Assembly: GCA_029252195.1 (NCBI GenBank)
Contig: JAQXBV010000131.1
Coordinates: 1-35,265, forward strand
DNA length: 35,265 nucleotides
Source: Yoonia sp.
Lineage (GTDB): Bacteria > Pseudomonadota > Alphaproteobacteria > Rhodobacterales > Rhodobacteraceae
Direction: 5' to 3'
Below, piece by piece: positions 34,826-35,265 of the stretch; the first letter of the stretch is position 1, and the number at the start of each line of letters is the position of its first letter. Made by a program: the position numbers and the translations under genes. Below the pieces are notes generated by a model. It did not search any database. It was not told the DNA's origin and worked only from the letters and a program-made list of their open reading frames with translations.

Positions 34826-35147
34826 TCACAGCCAAACGGACTGCGCGGCCTCGTCCCAGCCCAGGGTGTAGCGGACACCATCGGTTATCACGGGGCGGGC
34901 CATGAGGGCGGGGGTGTCGGCGAGCTGCGCATCGGCCTCGCTCTCGCGCATCCACGCGTTGAGATTGCGGAAGGCTTGGGATTTGCGGTCAACAAGGGTG
35001 TCGCCAAACTCGGCCAGAAGGGTGGCCCACTCGGCCTCCGACATCGGCTCGGCGCGCACATCGCGAAACGTGATATCGACACCCGCCTCGGCAAAGACCT
35101 TACGGGCGCGGTTACAATCGGAACAGGTGGAAATGCCGTAGAGGATC
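34826..35147 (-). pseudogene. ArsC/Spx-family gene copy B, start codon removed by an IS3 insertion
   Basis: The reading frame from ATC (codon 2) matches copy A throughout: ILYGISTCSDCNRARKVF, RDVRAEPMSEAEWA, LMARPVITDGVRYTLGWDE; about four-fifths of residues are identical and the CxxC is kept. Homology to copy A stops one base into the ATG, where the IS3 left end begins (35148). The frame continues into the element and could only start at a TTG at 35209, adding an unrelated ~20-residue N-terminus. Substitutions are mostly conservative, so the insertion looks recent. It may be silent or expressed from an element-borne start. Confidence 0.75.
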
Positions 35148-35265
35148 TGAACCGCCCCTTGTTTGCCGGAGACCCAGAAGTAAGGATACTGGGTTATGGA
35201 AAAGAACAAATGTGGAAACAGATATTCACCAGAGGTGCGCGAACGTGCTGTGCGGATGGTTTTCG
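35148..35265 (+). mobile_element. Left end of an IS3-family insertion sequence, cut by the window edge
   Basis: TGAACCGCCCC at 35148 opens a terminal repeat of IS3 type. It shares about half its bases in register with the terminal repeat at 34551. The first transposase gene starts 48 bases inside. The element runs out of the window to the right. Confidence 0.8.
35196..35265 (+). CDS. IS3-family transposase OrfA, N-terminal part
   Basis: From the ATG at 35196 the frame reads MEKNKCGNRYSPEVRERAVR and continues to the window edge. The YSPEVRERAVRMV segment is the start of the helix-turn-helix domain of IS3-family OrfA, which binds the element's ends. Only 23 codons are visible, so intactness cannot be judged. 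It is divergent from the ArsC/Spx copy B. Confidence 0.85.
   Translation, partial: MEKNKCGNRYSPEVRERAVRMVF

Larger units (their letters stand above)
34713..35147. repeat. Duplicated segment, copy B
   Basis: This is the second copy of 31803-32196 in the same orientation, with an IS3 remnant on its left and the left end of another IS3 element on its right. The spacer between the two gene parts is longer and largely unlike copy A. Confidence 0.85.

Noticed and set aside
1-35265. tRNA, rRNA or CRISPR loci
   Set aside because: I looked for tRNA T-loop patterns and for regularly spaced short repeats and found none that hold up; without a covariance-model search a single tRNA could still be missed.

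Overview
The window reads as chromosomal DNA of an alphaproteobacterium of the order Rhodobacterales (Roseobacter-like). Grounds: the gene families (DUF2842 next to purA, a DUF6524-type membrane protein before secG-pyrG, a phaZ/phaC-phaP-phaR cluster, RlmJ, a class I PHA synthase), short ATGA overlaps between operon genes and the general codon use. The genus cannot be fixed from the sequence alone.

Layout. 1-7613 is mostly housekeeping: an acidic protein of unknown function, DUF2842, purA, a DUF6524-type gene broken by one in-frame stop, secG, pyrG, a MipA/OmpV outer membrane protein, rlmJ and a TerB-like protein. 7739-15805 is one co-directional amine/amino-acid block: an ATPase, a periplasmic binding protein and two permeases of the polar amino acid ABC family, then two glutamine-synthetase-like ligases, a class I glutamine amidotransferase-like protein and a gamma-glutamylputrescine-oxidase-like flavoprotein. 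A second flavoprotein of that kind faces the block at 15827-17137. 17302-21801 is the polyhydroxyalkanoate cluster: phaR, phaP and phaC on the minus strand and phaZ divergent on the plus strand, with TGC-rich palindromes between phaP and phaC that fit PhaR operators. 21940-25759 holds three alpha/beta hydrolases (one lacking its nucleophile serine) and a GPH-type sugar transporter. A probably truncated beta-barrel-like gene and thrS follow.

28651-31135 is the most interesting functional unit: a DUF2282 precursor peptide with four cysteines, a DUF692 (MNIO) maturase, a DUF2063 partner and a DoxX-family membrane protein. This is the gene set of a bufferin, a class of copper-buffering modified peptides described only recently.

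From 31119 to the right edge the region becomes unstable. It has two adjacent ArsC/Spx-like genes, a decayed IS110/IS1111 transposase, a cold-shock gene, an ACR3 arsenite exporter and the end of an IS3-family element. A diverged second copy of the ArsC/Spx-like segment follows, and its start codon is cut by the left end of another IS3-family element that runs out of the window. No tRNA, rRNA or CRISPR array was seen.
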